Made by a program: the position numbers and the translations under genes. A DNA stretch of 64,000 nucleotides, taken from positions 1 through 64,000 of the forward strand of contig JAAXGN010000027.1 of NCBI GenBank assembly GCA_012267415.1, in the 5' to 3' direction. Positions 39,207-47,925 of the stretch are shown one piece after another; position 1 is the first letter of the stretch, and each line of letters starts with the position of its first letter. This stretch comes from Candidatus Poribacteria bacterium (GTDB lineage: Bacteria; Poribacteria; WGA-4E; WGA-3G). Below the pieces are notes generated by a model. That model was not told the origin of the DNA. It ran no database searches and saw only the letters and a program-made list of their open reading frames with translations.

Positions 39207-39701
39207 GTGGTTTCATCTCAAAAAATAGTTGAAGCACTCAAACAACAGAATATTACGCATGCAATTGGTGTTCCGGATAACGGTAGCGCACAGATATATG
39301 AACGGTTGCGTAAAGAGTCGGATATTGATGTCATCACTGTAAGCCGAGAAGGTGAAGCATTTGCTGTTGCTGCGGGGTTGTTTGTCGGTGGTAAAAAGCC
39401 TGTGATTATTATACAAAATACCGGTTTCCTTGAATCGGGTGATGCATTTCGCGGCACTGTTTACAACATGAAAATACCGGTCGTTGTGTTTATCGGATAT
39501 CGTGGATATCACAATCGAGATGAGCATGGAAAATGGGTTGACTCAGTAGCAACTTTCCTGGAACCGACACTCAAAGCGTGGTCTCTACCCTACAAGATGT
39601 TAGCATCTGACACAGATATAACGTCTATTGATTGGGCATTTCAAAAGAGCGCAGAAACGTCCTTACCTTCTGCGGTGCTTCTCATTGGTCATGCAAAGTA
39701 G
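39207..39701 (+). CDS. thiamine-diphosphate pyr-domain protein (sulfopyruvate decarboxylase alpha-like)
   Basis: A 164-residue protein equal to a single pyr domain of a ThDP enzyme. The conserved glutamate is in VSREGEAFAVAAGLFVGGKK, followed by IQNTGFLESGDAFRG and KIPVVVFIGYRG. The layout matches the alpha subunit (ComD) of sulfopyruvate decarboxylase or the N-terminal half of phosphonopyruvate decarboxylase. The beta (pp-domain) subunit that should complete the active site is not adjacent. The start is GTG with GAGGA six bases before it. The substrate cannot be told from sequence alone. Confidence 0.75.
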   Translation: MVSSQKIVEALKQQNITHAIGVPDNGSAQIYERLRKESDIDVITVSREGEAFAVAAGLFVGGKKPVIIIQNTGFLESGDAFRGTVYNMKIPVVVFIGYRGYHNRDEHGKWVDSVATFLEPTLKAWSLPYKMLASDTDITSIDWAFQKSAETSLPSAVLLIGHAK

Positions 39702-39718
39702 TTTGAGAATTGTTTCTG

Positions 39719-39783
39719 AGTAGGAGGGAACTCCGATTCCCGATTACGAGTGGTATTGGTCGCGATTCGGAGATCGCTCCTAC
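39719..39783. repeat. 'gtaggagggaactccgattcccg' inverted repeat
   Basis: The left arm 'gtaggagggaactccgattc' and the right arm 'gattcggagatcgctcctac' form an imperfect hairpin of about 60 bases. Copies or half-copies lie at 42876-42900, 47868-47902 and 62360-62424, all between genes. Confidence 0.85.
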
Positions 39784-39840
39784 GGATAAGATGTCCAATT
39801 ATTTCAATAGTTCACCATAGTAGAATTTGGAGTGAATAAT

Positions 39841-41043
39841 ATGCTGAGTGTTGAGCAAGCGCGACAACAGATGCTAGATACAATAGGTGTCTTACAAACA
39901 GAACAGAGAGAGATACTTGAATGTTCAGGTTATGTCCTTGCTGAGGACCTGTATGCCTCTGAAAATATCCCACCGTTTGATAACTCAGCGATGGATGGGT
40001 TTGCTGTTCTATCGTCAGATGTAAAGGATGCATCTAAAGAGAATCCAATTGATCTATTGGTAGTGGAAAGTATCGCTGCTGGATTTGCACCAGAAAAAAA
40101 GGTATCATCCGGGAGTGCAGCACGTATCATGACAGGTGCGATGATGCCAGAAGGCGCAGACGCAGTCGTGATGCAGGAGGTAACCGAGTTTGATGGCGAT
40201 ACTGTAAAGATCTTTGAAAGTGTTGATGAATCTGAAAACGTACGCTTCACGGGTGAAAGTGTCAAGGTGAAAGATTGCGTCATGTCAAATGGAAAGACGC
40301 TACGTCCACCTGAAATCTCCATGATGGCGTCGCTCAATTGTGCGACGGTAGCAGCGTATCGTAAACCTAAAGTAGCAATCGTCTCAACGGGTGATGAACT
40401 CACACCTATTGGAGAAACACTGAAACCGGGTAAGATACGCGATAGCAATCGCTACGGTCTCTACGCACAGGTACAGAATGCTGGTGGGATTCCTATAGAT
40501 ATGGGTATTGCACCAGACGATGAAGATGAGACTGAACGTATTTTTTTGAAATCCCTTTCACAGGCGGATGCTCTGATAACAAGTGGCGGGGTTTCTGTCG
40601 GTGAACATGATGTTGTTAGAAATGTGTTGACCAAGTTAGGTCAGATGCACTTTTGGCGGGTTGCAATGAAACCGGGCAAACCGCAAGTCTACGGTTTTAT
40701 TGATGACAAACCCATTTTTGGTTTACCTGGTAATCCTGTGTCATCGCTTGTTGTTTTTGAGTTGTTTGTTCGTCCAGCACTTCTGAAAATGGCTGGACAC
40801 ACTGAACTCTTACGTCCGACCTTTGAAGCGGTTCTCACGACTGATGTTACGAACAGCGATGGACGTGTGAATTATATGCGCGCTATTATCTCCAAAGAGA
40901 ATGGTGAATACGTTGCGAAAACGACGGGGCCGCAAGGATCGGGAATACTTCATTCGCTTGTGTTGGCAAACGGTCTCATCACAATTCCTGCAGGTGTAAC
41001 GTTAAGGGCAGGAGAGAGGGTAGAAGCGCAGTTTCTAAATTGA
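39841..41043 (+). CDS. moeA: molybdopterin molybdenumtransferase
   Basis: MoeA inserts molybdate into adenylylated molybdopterin. It has 400 residues. Motifs are PPFDNSAMDGFAV near the N terminus, RIMTGAMMPEGADAVVMQE, the MoaB/Mog fold STGDEL and SGGVSVGEHD, and LPGNPVSSLVVFE. ATG 39841 was chosen because GGAG stands nine bases before it; a GTG at 39832 overlaps that site. It implies molybdoenzymes elsewhere in the genome. No other cofactor genes are adjacent. Confidence 0.95.
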   Translation: MLSVEQARQQMLDTIGVLQTEQREILECSGYVLAEDLYASENIPPFDNSAMDGFAVLSSDVKDASKENPIDLLVVESIAAGFAPEKKVSSGSAARIMTGAMMPEGADAVVMQEVTEFDGDTVKIFESVDESENVRFTGESVKVKDCVMSNGKTLRPPEISMMASLNCATVAAYRKPKVAIVSTGDELTPIGETLKPGKIRDSNRYGLYAQVQNAGGIPIDMGIAPDDEDETERIFLKSLSQADALITSGGVSVGEHDVVRNVLTKLGQMHFWRVAMKPGKPQVYGFIDDKPIFGLPGNPVSSLVVFELFVRPALLKMAGHTELLRPTFEAVLTTDVTNSDGRVNYMRAIISKENGEYVAKTTGPQGSGILHSLVLANGLITIPAGVTLRAGERVEAQFLN

Positions 41044-41077
41044 GCTGAAGTGTTATGAACATCAGAATTAATATAAC

Positions 41078-41125
41078 ACACCACAACGGGCGAGGAGACC
41101 CCGCCCCTACGGGTGGTCTTCGTCA
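41078..41125. repeat. GGCGAGGAGACCCCGCC palindrome
   Basis: A copy of the GC-rich extragenic palindrome with the tail 'gggtggtcttcgt', placed directly after moeA. It matches the copy at 2278-2325 after the BatA-like gene's start region. Confidence 0.75.
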
Positions 41126-41172
41126 TCGGTATATGGGTGAAATGTCTCATTAGTTATTAACTTTACTATATT

Positions 41173-42009
41173 ATGGCGAAATCAAAGGGACTTAAGAGAT
41201 TCTGGGGTGAGATGTTTTTTTACGAGTCGGAAGGATCAGGTGTTCCACTGCTATTTCTGCATGGTACAGGATGTGATTCAACGGATTGGGACCTTGTAAT
41301 ATCAGAATTACCGAGGGAACAACGGTACATTACACTTGATTTCCGTGGACATGGACGGAGTACCACGCCAATTGAACCTTTTACCATTGAATGTCTTGCG
41401 GATGATGTGCTAAACCTTATCTATGCTTTAGATGTGCAGGAAATAGTTCTGGTAGGTCACAGTCTTGGCGGGATGGTTGCGATGGAAGCGGCAAGACGGG
41501 ATGCGCGTGTCGCTGCCTTGGTTTTGCTTGAAGGATGGACACGGCTATCCGTCACACGAGCTGCATTTGATGCAGCTCGATTTTACGGTTCTTTACCCAA
41601 CGAGACGATCAAAGAGATACAACGGAAAGCAGGTATGACAAGGGAACGTTTTATAGAAAGAGTTTGGGGTAGTTTCTGGGGTTCTGTCAGGGATTTTGAT
41701 GGTTGGAGTTTTCTTGAAAATGCAAAAATACCTATCTATGAAGTTTACGGTGAAATGGGACGGCATGAATCAACAGAGGAATTGCTGCAGATTCCATCTA
41801 ATCCGAGTATACATATAAGATGGGTTCCTGGTTCTGGACATTACTTACCCCACGAGCGTCCTGTAGCGGTGGCAGAGATTTGTGGGAATTTAATAGCACA
41901 ATCAAGGATGAATGTGCTACAGAACCGGTCTACGTTTGGGATCTATGCATTTGGTATTTCAACCGGCAAATCCAGCCGGTCTCCCCATTCTTTCCAAGAT
42001 CCGATGTAA
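41173..42009 (+). CDS. alpha/beta hydrolase
   Basis: A 278-residue alpha/beta-hydrolase fold protein. The oxyanion region [14 protein letters not shown], nucleophile elbow [14 protein letters not shown] and catalytic histidine in [13 protein letters not shown] are present. The substrate is unknown. The natural end of the fold is near ICGNLIAQ. The last 35 codons run through a 'gcacaatcaaggatgaatgt' hairpin repeat (41898-41923) and then overlap, on the opposite strand, the 3' end of the rhodanese gene. The tail is therefore probably an extension caused by repeat insertion that removed the original stop. Confidence 0.82.
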   Translation: MAKSKGLKRFWGEMFFYESEGSGVPLLFLHGTGCDSTDWDLVISELPREQRYITLDFRGHGRSTTPIEPFTIECLADDVLNLIYALDVQEIVLVGHSLGGMVAMEAARRDARVAALVLLEGWTRLSVTRAAFDAARFYGSLPNETIKEIQRKAGMTRERFIERVWGSFWGSVRDFDGWSFLENAKIPIYEVYGEMGRHESTEELLQIPSNPSIHIRWVPGSGHYLPHERPVAVAEICGNLIAQSRMNVLQNRSTFGIYAFGISTGKSSRSPHSFQDPM

Positions 42010-42773
42010 TTGCTTACATTCGGATAACCTAATAAGCGTAACGCTAAGTAGGTTTGGGAAGAACGGTATCCTCCCTGTCAGTAACACATGATCTGCTTTT
42101 CGGGTGTGATGCCGACAGGTTCATACAATTCCCGGAGTTGATGTGCTGTTTTAAAGGCACCATTTTCGTCAAGATTGTTGAGCCACTCAATATGTATAGA
42201 ACCGGGGATCGCACCTGCGCGTTCTGCCCGAGCGACTCTCCCGTAATGCTCATCCTCAGTGCGCGTATCCAATCGAATGAAGTCATCCTGATTCAATTGT
42301 CCGTGAATTGAATCAGCACTTAGATGTAAATGTTTCTGTGGTTCTCCCGTGAATGGTGTAACTGCAAGTGGTATAACCCCTTCTGTGCTGACCGGTCCGT
42401 CTGCGGCTAACCATGCTTTGTAACCACCATCCAGTAGACGGGTTTTCGTGTGTCCGAGATACTCACAGAACCAGAGTCCTCGTGATGCGCGTGTTCCCGA
42501 TATATCCTCATACCAGATGATTGTCTTTGTAGGATCAATGCCTCGTTGTTGAAACAGATATGCTATCATCCACATAAAGGCGTCAAACATCTCTTGTGTT
42601 GTATTGATAAGGCTTAATCCGAATAGATCCAAATGTAATGCACCCGGAATATGTCCGTTCATATACTCATGTGTTGGACGCGTATCCACAATGCAATTAT
42701 TTTTGTCGTCAAGGTTGTTCATTAACTCGTCAACAGTGATAACGAGTTGGGGATTCTCAAAACCTTTGTCCAT
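41943..42773 (-). CDS. two-domain rhodanese sulfurtransferase, probable selenoprotein (UGA at catalytic Cys)
   Basis: A thiosulfate sulfurtransferase-like protein of 276 residues if UGA 42080-42078 is read. Residues 1-120 form the inactive domain ([20 protein letters not shown]) and 150-276 the active one. Before the UGA the frame reads [10 protein letters not shown]. After it comes [20 protein letters not shown], then [20 protein letters not shown] and TAG. Rhodaneses have the catalytic cysteine exactly there (Y-C-Q-G-G), so residue 232 is best read as selenocysteine. Hairpins follow the codon at 42056-42075 and 42028-42052. The start is ATG 42773 with AAGGAG upstream; a frame opening 150 bases earlier is not supported. 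If UGA is a stop, the protein loses its active loop. Confidence 0.82.
42028..42080 (-). promoter_or_regulatory. candidate bacterial SECIS region after the in-frame UGA
   Basis: Two hairpins lie directly downstream of the UGA. The first pairs GGGAGGA with TCTTCCC (42056-42075; seven pairs including one G-U) around a UACCGU loop. The second (42028-42052) pairs CCTA with TAGG and AGC with GCT around GTTAC, and its loop starts with G about 35 bases from the UGA. The second fits the usual bacterial spacing and loop rule better. Neither is proven. Confidence 0.5.
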
Positions 42774-42936
42774 ATTAAATAATCTCCTTTCCGGTAGTAT
42801 AGTAAACTTCTGAATTAATGTAACATTCTTCCCTGTAAGAGTGAACTTCGATGTCCGACTGAATGCTCTGATAGTCGGGAAGCGGAGTTCCCTCCTACAG
42901 GGTCTTTGTATCATTATTTTCAATGTTTACTATAAT

Positions 42937-44301
42937 TCATCTACCTTTTTTAATCACGTTTATAGTTTTCCATTTACCCGTACGATACCAAAGCCACATG
43001 ACGCTGCCTTGTACAACGTTTGAGAGAGCGATTCCGATCCAGATTCCGATTATACCGAGAAAATTAGACAATAGAATTACAAGTCCTAAACCTACTCCCA
43101 TCTGTGCGGCGAGTGTAATTAGCATGGGTGATAATGTATCACCTGCCCCATTCAGTGCTTTACCCAAAACTAAGGAGAAAGCGATAAATCCGAATGTTAG
43201 TGATAAACATTGTAGAAAAACTTTTCCAATTTGAATCACCTCCACATCATCAGTGAATACTTTAAGAAACATCTGTGGAAACAGCAGAAATATGATACCT
43301 ATTGCTGTCATAAGCGATGTGCCTAAAAGGTTGCCTATGCGGGTTGTTTTTTCGGCTCTTTCTATGTTCCGCGCGCCTAAATTCTGACCAACAACTGGCG
43401 CAACAGCGTTTGCCACACCGAATCCAGGATTCATTGCTAATATACGTAAACGCATACAGAGTGTATATGCTGCGACAGCGAATTTACCATACGGACCTAT
43501 TACCCATAAGAAGCCTAATCGTGACACATGACGCCAGAAACCTTGCATTGAACTATATATGCCTAACCTGAAAATGTCAAGCATTTCGACCAGATCCGGT
43601 CTATACTGCACGTGTCGAAATGAGATGGGTGCTCGATCCCTCCAGCATAAGTATAGGAGTATAAGCACGCCGATACCTCTACCGATGAGTGTAGCATACG
43701 CAGAACCTGCTACGCCGAGTTTAGGAAAACCCCATAAACCGAATATCAATAAGGGATCAAGCACGATGTTGATAAAGGTTGAGAAGACGAGTACAAACAT
43801 CGGTGTGACTGCATCTCCGCCAGCCCGGAAGATTGAACCGAGTGTCATGGATAGGAACATTGTGCTGATTCCGACAAGAATAATATGCATATAAGTTGTG
43901 CCGAGTTGTATTACATCAGGTTCATCTATTCTCAATATCCGTATGCCAAATTCTGCTAAAGGGTAACCTATTATGCCTATCCCAATAGCGAACATGAAAG
44001 CTAATATAATCGCTTGCATTGCCACATGTCCAGCTTGTGCGAAGTTTCTTGCGCCAAGATATTGTGCCACCATAATCCCTGCTCCTGTTGAGATACCGAG
44101 GGAGAATATACCTACCAAACGCAACAGATCTCCACTTACACCCACAGCGGAGATTGCAGCAGGTCCCAATCTACCTACAAAGATCATGTCTACAGTGTTG
44201 AATGCATTTTGAAGCATATATCCGAATGTTATCGGGACAGCAAGTCTAAACAGGTGTTTTAGTATACTTCCGTCTGTTAAATTCTCACTAGTTTTATTCA
44301 T
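42937..44301 (-). CDS. MATE family efflux transporter
   Basis: A 454-residue protein with about twelve membrane helices. Features of the MATE/NorM type are LFRLAVPITFGYMLQNAFNTVDMIFVG in the first helix region (only partly quoted) and the matching second-half repeat near VANAVAPVVGQNLGARN. It exports cationic drugs or metabolites against Na+ or H+; the substrate is unknown. It lies about 160 bases upstream of the rhodanese gene on the same strand, with half of a 'gtaggagggaactccg' repeat between them. Confidence 0.92.
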   Translation of the reverse strand: MNKTSENLTDGSILKHLFRLAVPITFGYMLQNAFNTVDMIFVGRLGPAAISAVGVSGDLLRLVGIFSLGISTGAGIMVAQYLGARNFAQAGHVAMQAIILAFMFAIGIGIIGYPLAEFGIRILRIDEPDVIQLGTTYMHIILVGISTMFLSMTLGSIFRAGGDAVTPMFVLVFSTFINIVLDPLLIFGLWGFPKLGVAGSAYATLIGRGIGVLILLYLCWRDRAPISFRHVQYRPDLVEMLDIFRLGIYSSMQGFWRHVSRLGFLWVIGPYGKFAVAAYTLCMRLRILAMNPGFGVANAVAPVVGQNLGARNIERAEKTTRIGNLLGTSLMTAIGIIFLLFPQMFLKVFTDDVEVIQIGKVFLQCLSLTFGFIAFSLVLGKALNGAGDTLSPMLITLAAQMGVGLGLVILLSNFLGIIGIWIGIALSNVVQGSVMWLWYRTGKWKTINVIKKGR

Positions 44302-44399
44302 TCCAGTTTTCTTTTAACCTTTAGATGTGTATATCGAGTAACGTAATTAACGTCAGTTTGATTAATCATTTCGGATACGTTCACTCACGCCATTTCGTA

Positions 44400-44475
44400 T
44401 CCGAGATGTGTAATTGTAGCACAAACTTTCAGTTTGTGGCATATCTGACGCAAACTGAAAGTTTGCGCTACATTT
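44400..44475. repeat. hairpin of the 'gtagcacaaactttcagtttg' family
   Basis: 'gtagcacaaactttcagttt' faces 'caaactgaaagtttgcgctac' about 20 bases later, forming a long imperfect hairpin in the gap between the divergent MATE and M55 genes. It contains two further small hairpins, one in each arm. Confidence 0.8.
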
Positions 44476-44523
44476 ATCAAATTCACGTTAATTAACAAGA
44501 AACTATACCGTTTCAATTTAACC

Positions 44524-44552
44524 TTGCTTCTTAACGCGGTTTGGTTTATACT
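44524..44552 (+). promoter_or_regulatory. possible promoter of the M55 peptidase gene
   Basis: TTGCTT (44524-44529) and TATACT (44547-44552) are separated by 17 bases, 43 bases before the start codon. The -35 box is weak. Confidence 0.4.
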
Positions 44553-44594
44553 CAGCACAAAACAGAATGCACATAATAAGGTGGAATTGATGTT

Positions 44595-45410
44595 ATGCGT
44601 GTGTTGATCATGTCTGACATGGAAGGTGTCAGCGGTATAGTCGTTTGGGATCAGGTTGAAGGTGGTGCTGCGATGTTTGAGGAGTGTAGAAGTCTGTATA
44701 CAGAAGAGATCAACGCTGCTGTGCGGGGTGCGAAGGCTGCTGGAGCAGATGAGATCGTAGTCGTAGATTGCCACGGTGCAGGAAAAGGTTGGACGTTTAA
44801 TTCCCTTATCCCAGAAAAAATACATCCCGATTGTGAATGGGTGGCACATCATGGTTGGGGTAGATACGATGAGATGTGGAAAACAGGTTGTGATGCTTGC
44901 CTTCTGATTGGCATGCATGCACGCAACGGTACTCCCGACGGTGTGCTGTGCCACACTATTTCTACAGTCCAATATAGAAACCTTTGGTTTAACGATGATC
45001 TTGTTGGCGAGACGGGTGTCAATGCAGCACTTAATGGTCACTACGGTGTGCCTATCGCGTTGGTTACTGGTGATTCAGCGGTATGCCGTGAAGCGAAAGA
45101 ACTTTTAGGTGACACACTTCCAACTGTAGCAGTGAAAAAAGGTCTTAGTAGATACAGTGCAAGACAGATTCCACCAGCACGTGCCAGAGATATGATTGAA
45201 GCTGCTACAGAAAAAGCACTCAAAGATTTAGACAAGGTGCGTCCTTATGTGCCGAGTCGACCAACAACAATCAAAATTGAAGTATCCAATGTTGATAAAC
45301 TTTCAGACTTTAAGGGAAGAACAGGTGTTGAAATCACCGGTCCGTTGACTGTTGAGAGTCACGCAAAGGATTGGATGACAGCTTGGGATCAGTTCTGGCC
45401 CTTTGTCTGA
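44595..45410 (+). CDS. M55 family D-aminopeptidase (DppA-like)
   Basis: A 271-residue metallopeptidase. The N-terminal MRVLIMSDMEGVSG supplies zinc ligands D8 and E10. VDCHGAGKGWTFN, GMHARNGTPDGVLCHT and the NDDLVGETGVNA region match the DppA family, which cleaves D-amino acid dipeptides and forms a decamer. No dipeptide permease genes are adjacent, unlike the Bacillus dpp operon. The length is typical. Confidence 0.9.
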   Translation: MRVLIMSDMEGVSGIVVWDQVEGGAAMFEECRSLYTEEINAAVRGAKAAGADEIVVVDCHGAGKGWTFNSLIPEKIHPDCEWVAHHGWGRYDEMWKTGCDACLLIGMHARNGTPDGVLCHTISTVQYRNLWFNDDLVGETGVNAALNGHYGVPIALVTGDSAVCREAKELLGDTLPTVAVKKGLSRYSARQIPPARARDMIEAATEKALKDLDKVRPYVPSRPTTIKIEVSNVDKLSDFKGRTGVEITGPLTVESHAKDWMTAWDQFWPFV

Positions 45411-45434
45411 ACTATATGGAGGTCACAATATTGA

Positions 45435-45857
45435 TTAAGATTCTTTCAGGACATCGAGTTGATCGCCTGCTGCGTCTTTGCGTTCTAAGAGTTCAACTTC
45501 ATACCCATCCGGGTCTGTGATGAAAGCCATTTTCATCCCACCGGTAGTGAATTGTTTTCGCCACTCGTCGGGCCAAATCTCCAATCCTGCCTTTTCCAAA
45601 ACATCACAGAATTCCACAAGGTCTGGAACGCCAATAGCAAAATGCATTAGGTCTTCCTGAACCTGTAGGTCATAATCGGGTGAGTAAGTTAGTTCCAAGG
45701 TATGCGCGTTACCTGGGAGTTCAAGGTGGACGATCTGGTTACCTGCTGGTGATTTATCACTGCGACTCTTGACTTTAAAACCCAGATGATCGCAATACCA
45801 GTTGATAGAATTATCAAGGTCGCTGACGCGGACACGTGTATGTAGAAAAACAGCCAT
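45435..45857 (-). CDS. VOC/glyoxalase I-like protein
   Basis: A 140-residue protein with the VOC fold. Possible metal ligands in GloA order are H6 (FLHTRVRV), E47 (HLELPG), H72 (LMHFAIGVPD) and a glutamate in GYEVELLER. Lactoylglutathione lyase is the best guess, but many VOC proteins act on other substrates. It is convergent with the M55 gene, with only about 25 bases between them. Confidence 0.82.
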   Translation of the reverse strand: MAVFLHTRVRVSDLDNSINWYCDHLGFKVKSRSDKSPAGNQIVHLELPGNAHTLELTYSPDYDLQVQEDLMHFAIGVPDLVEFCDVLEKAGLEIWPDEWRKQFTTGGMKMAFITDPDGYEVELLERKDAAGDQLDVLKES

Positions 45858-46251
45858 GTATGTCTCCTAATAAATTCAATGGATTAGATTTTTGTAATTG
45901 TAAAATAATAGCACACGCACAAATTGTTATCAAGAAATAAAATCCAGAAGGGTGTGTAAATATTTTGTCACCATAATTGTCAATTTAAGAAGATAAATCC
46001 AATCTATTAGTGTCCTCAGTCCCGTAGGGACGCAATGTTTATAGATCATGGTTGAACACCCGTTCTTTAGTCCCATAGGGACGATATGTGCAAAATAAGG
46101 CAATCACATAACATATCGTCCCTACCAAATCAACGCCAAATGCGCGTTTGGCATTTGGCGGGACTAAAAAGGGTTAACAGCACGTTTTTCTATAAACATA
46201 TCGTCCCTACGGGACTGAGGACATACTCACAACAGATTCGCTTAACAATAG
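45858..46251. repeat. gap with four copies of the 'cgtccctacgggact' repeat
   Basis: Copies lie at about 46015-46040, 46062-46088, 46116-46172 and 46192-46216, in both orientations. The third is split by a nested palindrome (46134-46160). The rest is AT-rich with no gene; a small open frame at 46086-46286 runs through the repeats and is not supported. Confidence 0.8.
46134..46160. repeat. nested 10-bp-arm palindrome inside another repeat
   Basis: CGCCAAATGC-GCGTTTG-GCATTTGGCG, the inverse of the element at 36873-36899. Here it splits a 'cgtccctac|gggactaaa' repeat with about 35 inserted bases, so the host repeat can be restored by removing it. Confidence 0.85.
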
Positions 46252-47805
46252 CTAACCTTCAGCCCGGAGTTGGATTAATTTGTTGACGGCGTGAATACAA
46301 GCTTTTGCGCTCGCTTCGATGATGTCAGTGCTTGCCCCGTTCCCAGTGATGATCTTTCCGTTGTCCTGTACCTTTAACATGACCTCACCAATCGCATCCT
46401 CGCCTTCTGTTACTGAACGGATCTGGTAGTCGATGAGATTGAGGTCGATTTTTACGATTTGGTTAATTGCCTTGAATGCAGCATCAACGGGACCTTCACC
46501 TGTAGAAGCGTTTTCTATTACCCCCTCTTCAGTTTTAATACCGACGGTGGTTGTAGATGCGATTTTTGTTCCGCTGACAACTTGGATATAATCGAGTTCA
46601 AAAGTTGTTGGAACATACCGTATCTCATCGCTCATAATAGCTTCCAGGTCAGCATCATGGATTGCCTTTTTCTTATCAGCGACTTGCAGGAATCTCTCAT
46701 AGACCTTCTCTAACTGTTCCTTATCTAATTCATAGCCGAGTTCGTTTAGTTTATGTTTCAGTGCGTTTCGTCCGGACCGTGGACTGAGAATGATCTTGCT
46801 CTCTTTCCAACCGATCTCTATTGGGTCGATAATTTCAAAGGTCACGCGTGATTTTATGATACCGTCTTGATGAATTCCGGAGCTGTGTGCAAATGCGTTT
46901 TCTCCCACAATAGCCTTATTGGGTTGGACTGGAATTCCCATCGTGCGACTAACCCGTTTACTAATAGGAACAATTTCTTTGGTGTTTATATCCGTATAGT
47001 ATCTTTTGAAGTAATCGCGCCGTGTCCGTATAACCATTACGACTTCTTCAAGTGAAGTATTCCCTGCGCGTTCTCCGAGTCCATTAATTGTACATTCTAC
47101 TTGTCGCGCGCCTTGTTCAATTGCGGCAATGCTGTTTGCTACTGCCAACCCTAAATCGTTGTGGCAGTGTACACTTATGATCGCGTCATCAATATTTGCT
47201 ACATTTTCCATGATTCCCGCGATGAGATTGCTAAATTCTGTCGGTACTGTCCACCCGACTGTTTCAGGTATGTTTACAACGGTAGCACCTGCATCAATAG
47301 TTGCTTCTACGACTTTATATAGATATGACAGCTCGGTACGTCCGGCATCCATTGGTGAGAATTCGACAGTTGCATCAGGATGATCTGCACATAGACTTTT
47401 TGCATACGCTACTGCGTCAACTGCCATGTCCAATGTACGTTCAGGTGTCGTTCGTGTAATCCTTTCCATGTGGATATTTGAAGTGCCGACGAAGGTGTGA
47501 ATGCGTGCCCGTTGTGCGTCTTTAATAGCTTTCCATGCTGCGGTAATGTCCTTTTCCACAACGCGTGAAAGTGCACAGATTTCGGGTCCTTCTATTTCGT
47601 GTGATATTCTTTCAACAGCATCAAAATCACCTGGGGAAGAAATTGGGAAACCGGCTTCGATTACATCAACATTTAGTTTTGCGAGGTGTTTAGCGATCTC
47701 TAATTTCTCTTCAATACCGAGTGCGGCCCCGGGTGTCTGTTCAGCGTCTCGGAGTGTTGTATCAAAAATATAGACCTTTTCTTGTTTAGATTCAAAGTCA
47801 TCCAC
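46252..47805 (-). CDS. leuA: 2-isopropylmalate synthase
   Basis: First step of leucine synthesis: acetyl-CoA plus 2-oxoisovalerate to isopropylmalate. It has 517 residues. The N-terminal TIM-barrel has [16 protein letters not shown] and [11 protein letters not shown]. The metal site lies in [13 protein letters not shown]. The C-terminal LeuA dimer/regulatory domain (from about 385) includes [14 protein letters not shown] and probably binds leucine for feedback control. The start is GTG at 47805 with GGGAGG about eight bases upstream. aroF lies 120 bases upstream on the same strand, with a 'cgattcggagatcgctcctac' hairpin between. I found no leucine attenuator. Confidence 0.95.
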   Translation of the reverse strand: MDDFESKQEKVYIFDTTLRDAEQTPGAALGIEEKLEIAKHLAKLNVDVIEAGFPISSPGDFDAVERISHEIEGPEICALSRVVEKDITAAWKAIKDAQRARIHTFVGTSNIHMERITRTTPERTLDMAVDAVAYAKSLCADHPDATVEFSPMDAGRTELSYLYKVVEATIDAGATVVNIPETVGWTVPTEFSNLIAGIMENVANIDDAIISVHCHNDLGLAVANSIAAIEQGARQVECTINGLGERAGNTSLEEVVMVIRTRRDYFKRYYTDINTKEIVPISKRVSRTMGIPVQPNKAIVGENAFAHSSGIHQDGIIKSRVTFEIIDPIEIGWKESKIILSPRSGRNALKHKLNELGYELDKEQLEKVYERFLQVADKKKAIHDADLEAIMSDEIRYVPTTFELDYIQVVSGTKIASTTTVGIKTEEGVIENASTGEGPVDAAFKAINQIVKIDLNLIDYQIRSVTEGEDAIGEVMLKVQDNGKIITGNGASTDIIEASAKACIHAVNKLIQLRAEG

Positions 47806-47925
47806 CGTTTTATCCTCCCATAAGGTTAGGTGTATTTTGAAAAGTGCTTAGTCAACATACTATTGTAGGTCGCGATTCGGAGATCGCTCCTACAGAACCT
47901 TTTGTATTGTAGAAGTACTCTTGAA

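Noticed and set aside
42078-42773. Rhodanese as a plain truncated protein ending MCY
   Set aside because: The codons after the UGA keep the rhodanese pattern for 44 residues to a normal stop, which a dead 3' end would not preserve exactly at the catalytic position. A sequencing error or a real nonsense mutation remains possible.
44385-45041. 218-residue minus-strand reading frame
   Set aside because: It lies fully opposite the M55 peptidase gene and the hairpin before it, is rich in Cys/His/Thr, and has no ribosome site. It is the antisense of real coding sequence.
47806-47925. Leucine attenuator before leuA
   Set aside because: The 120-base gap contains a dispersed hairpin but no leucine-rich small frame and no terminator with a T-run.
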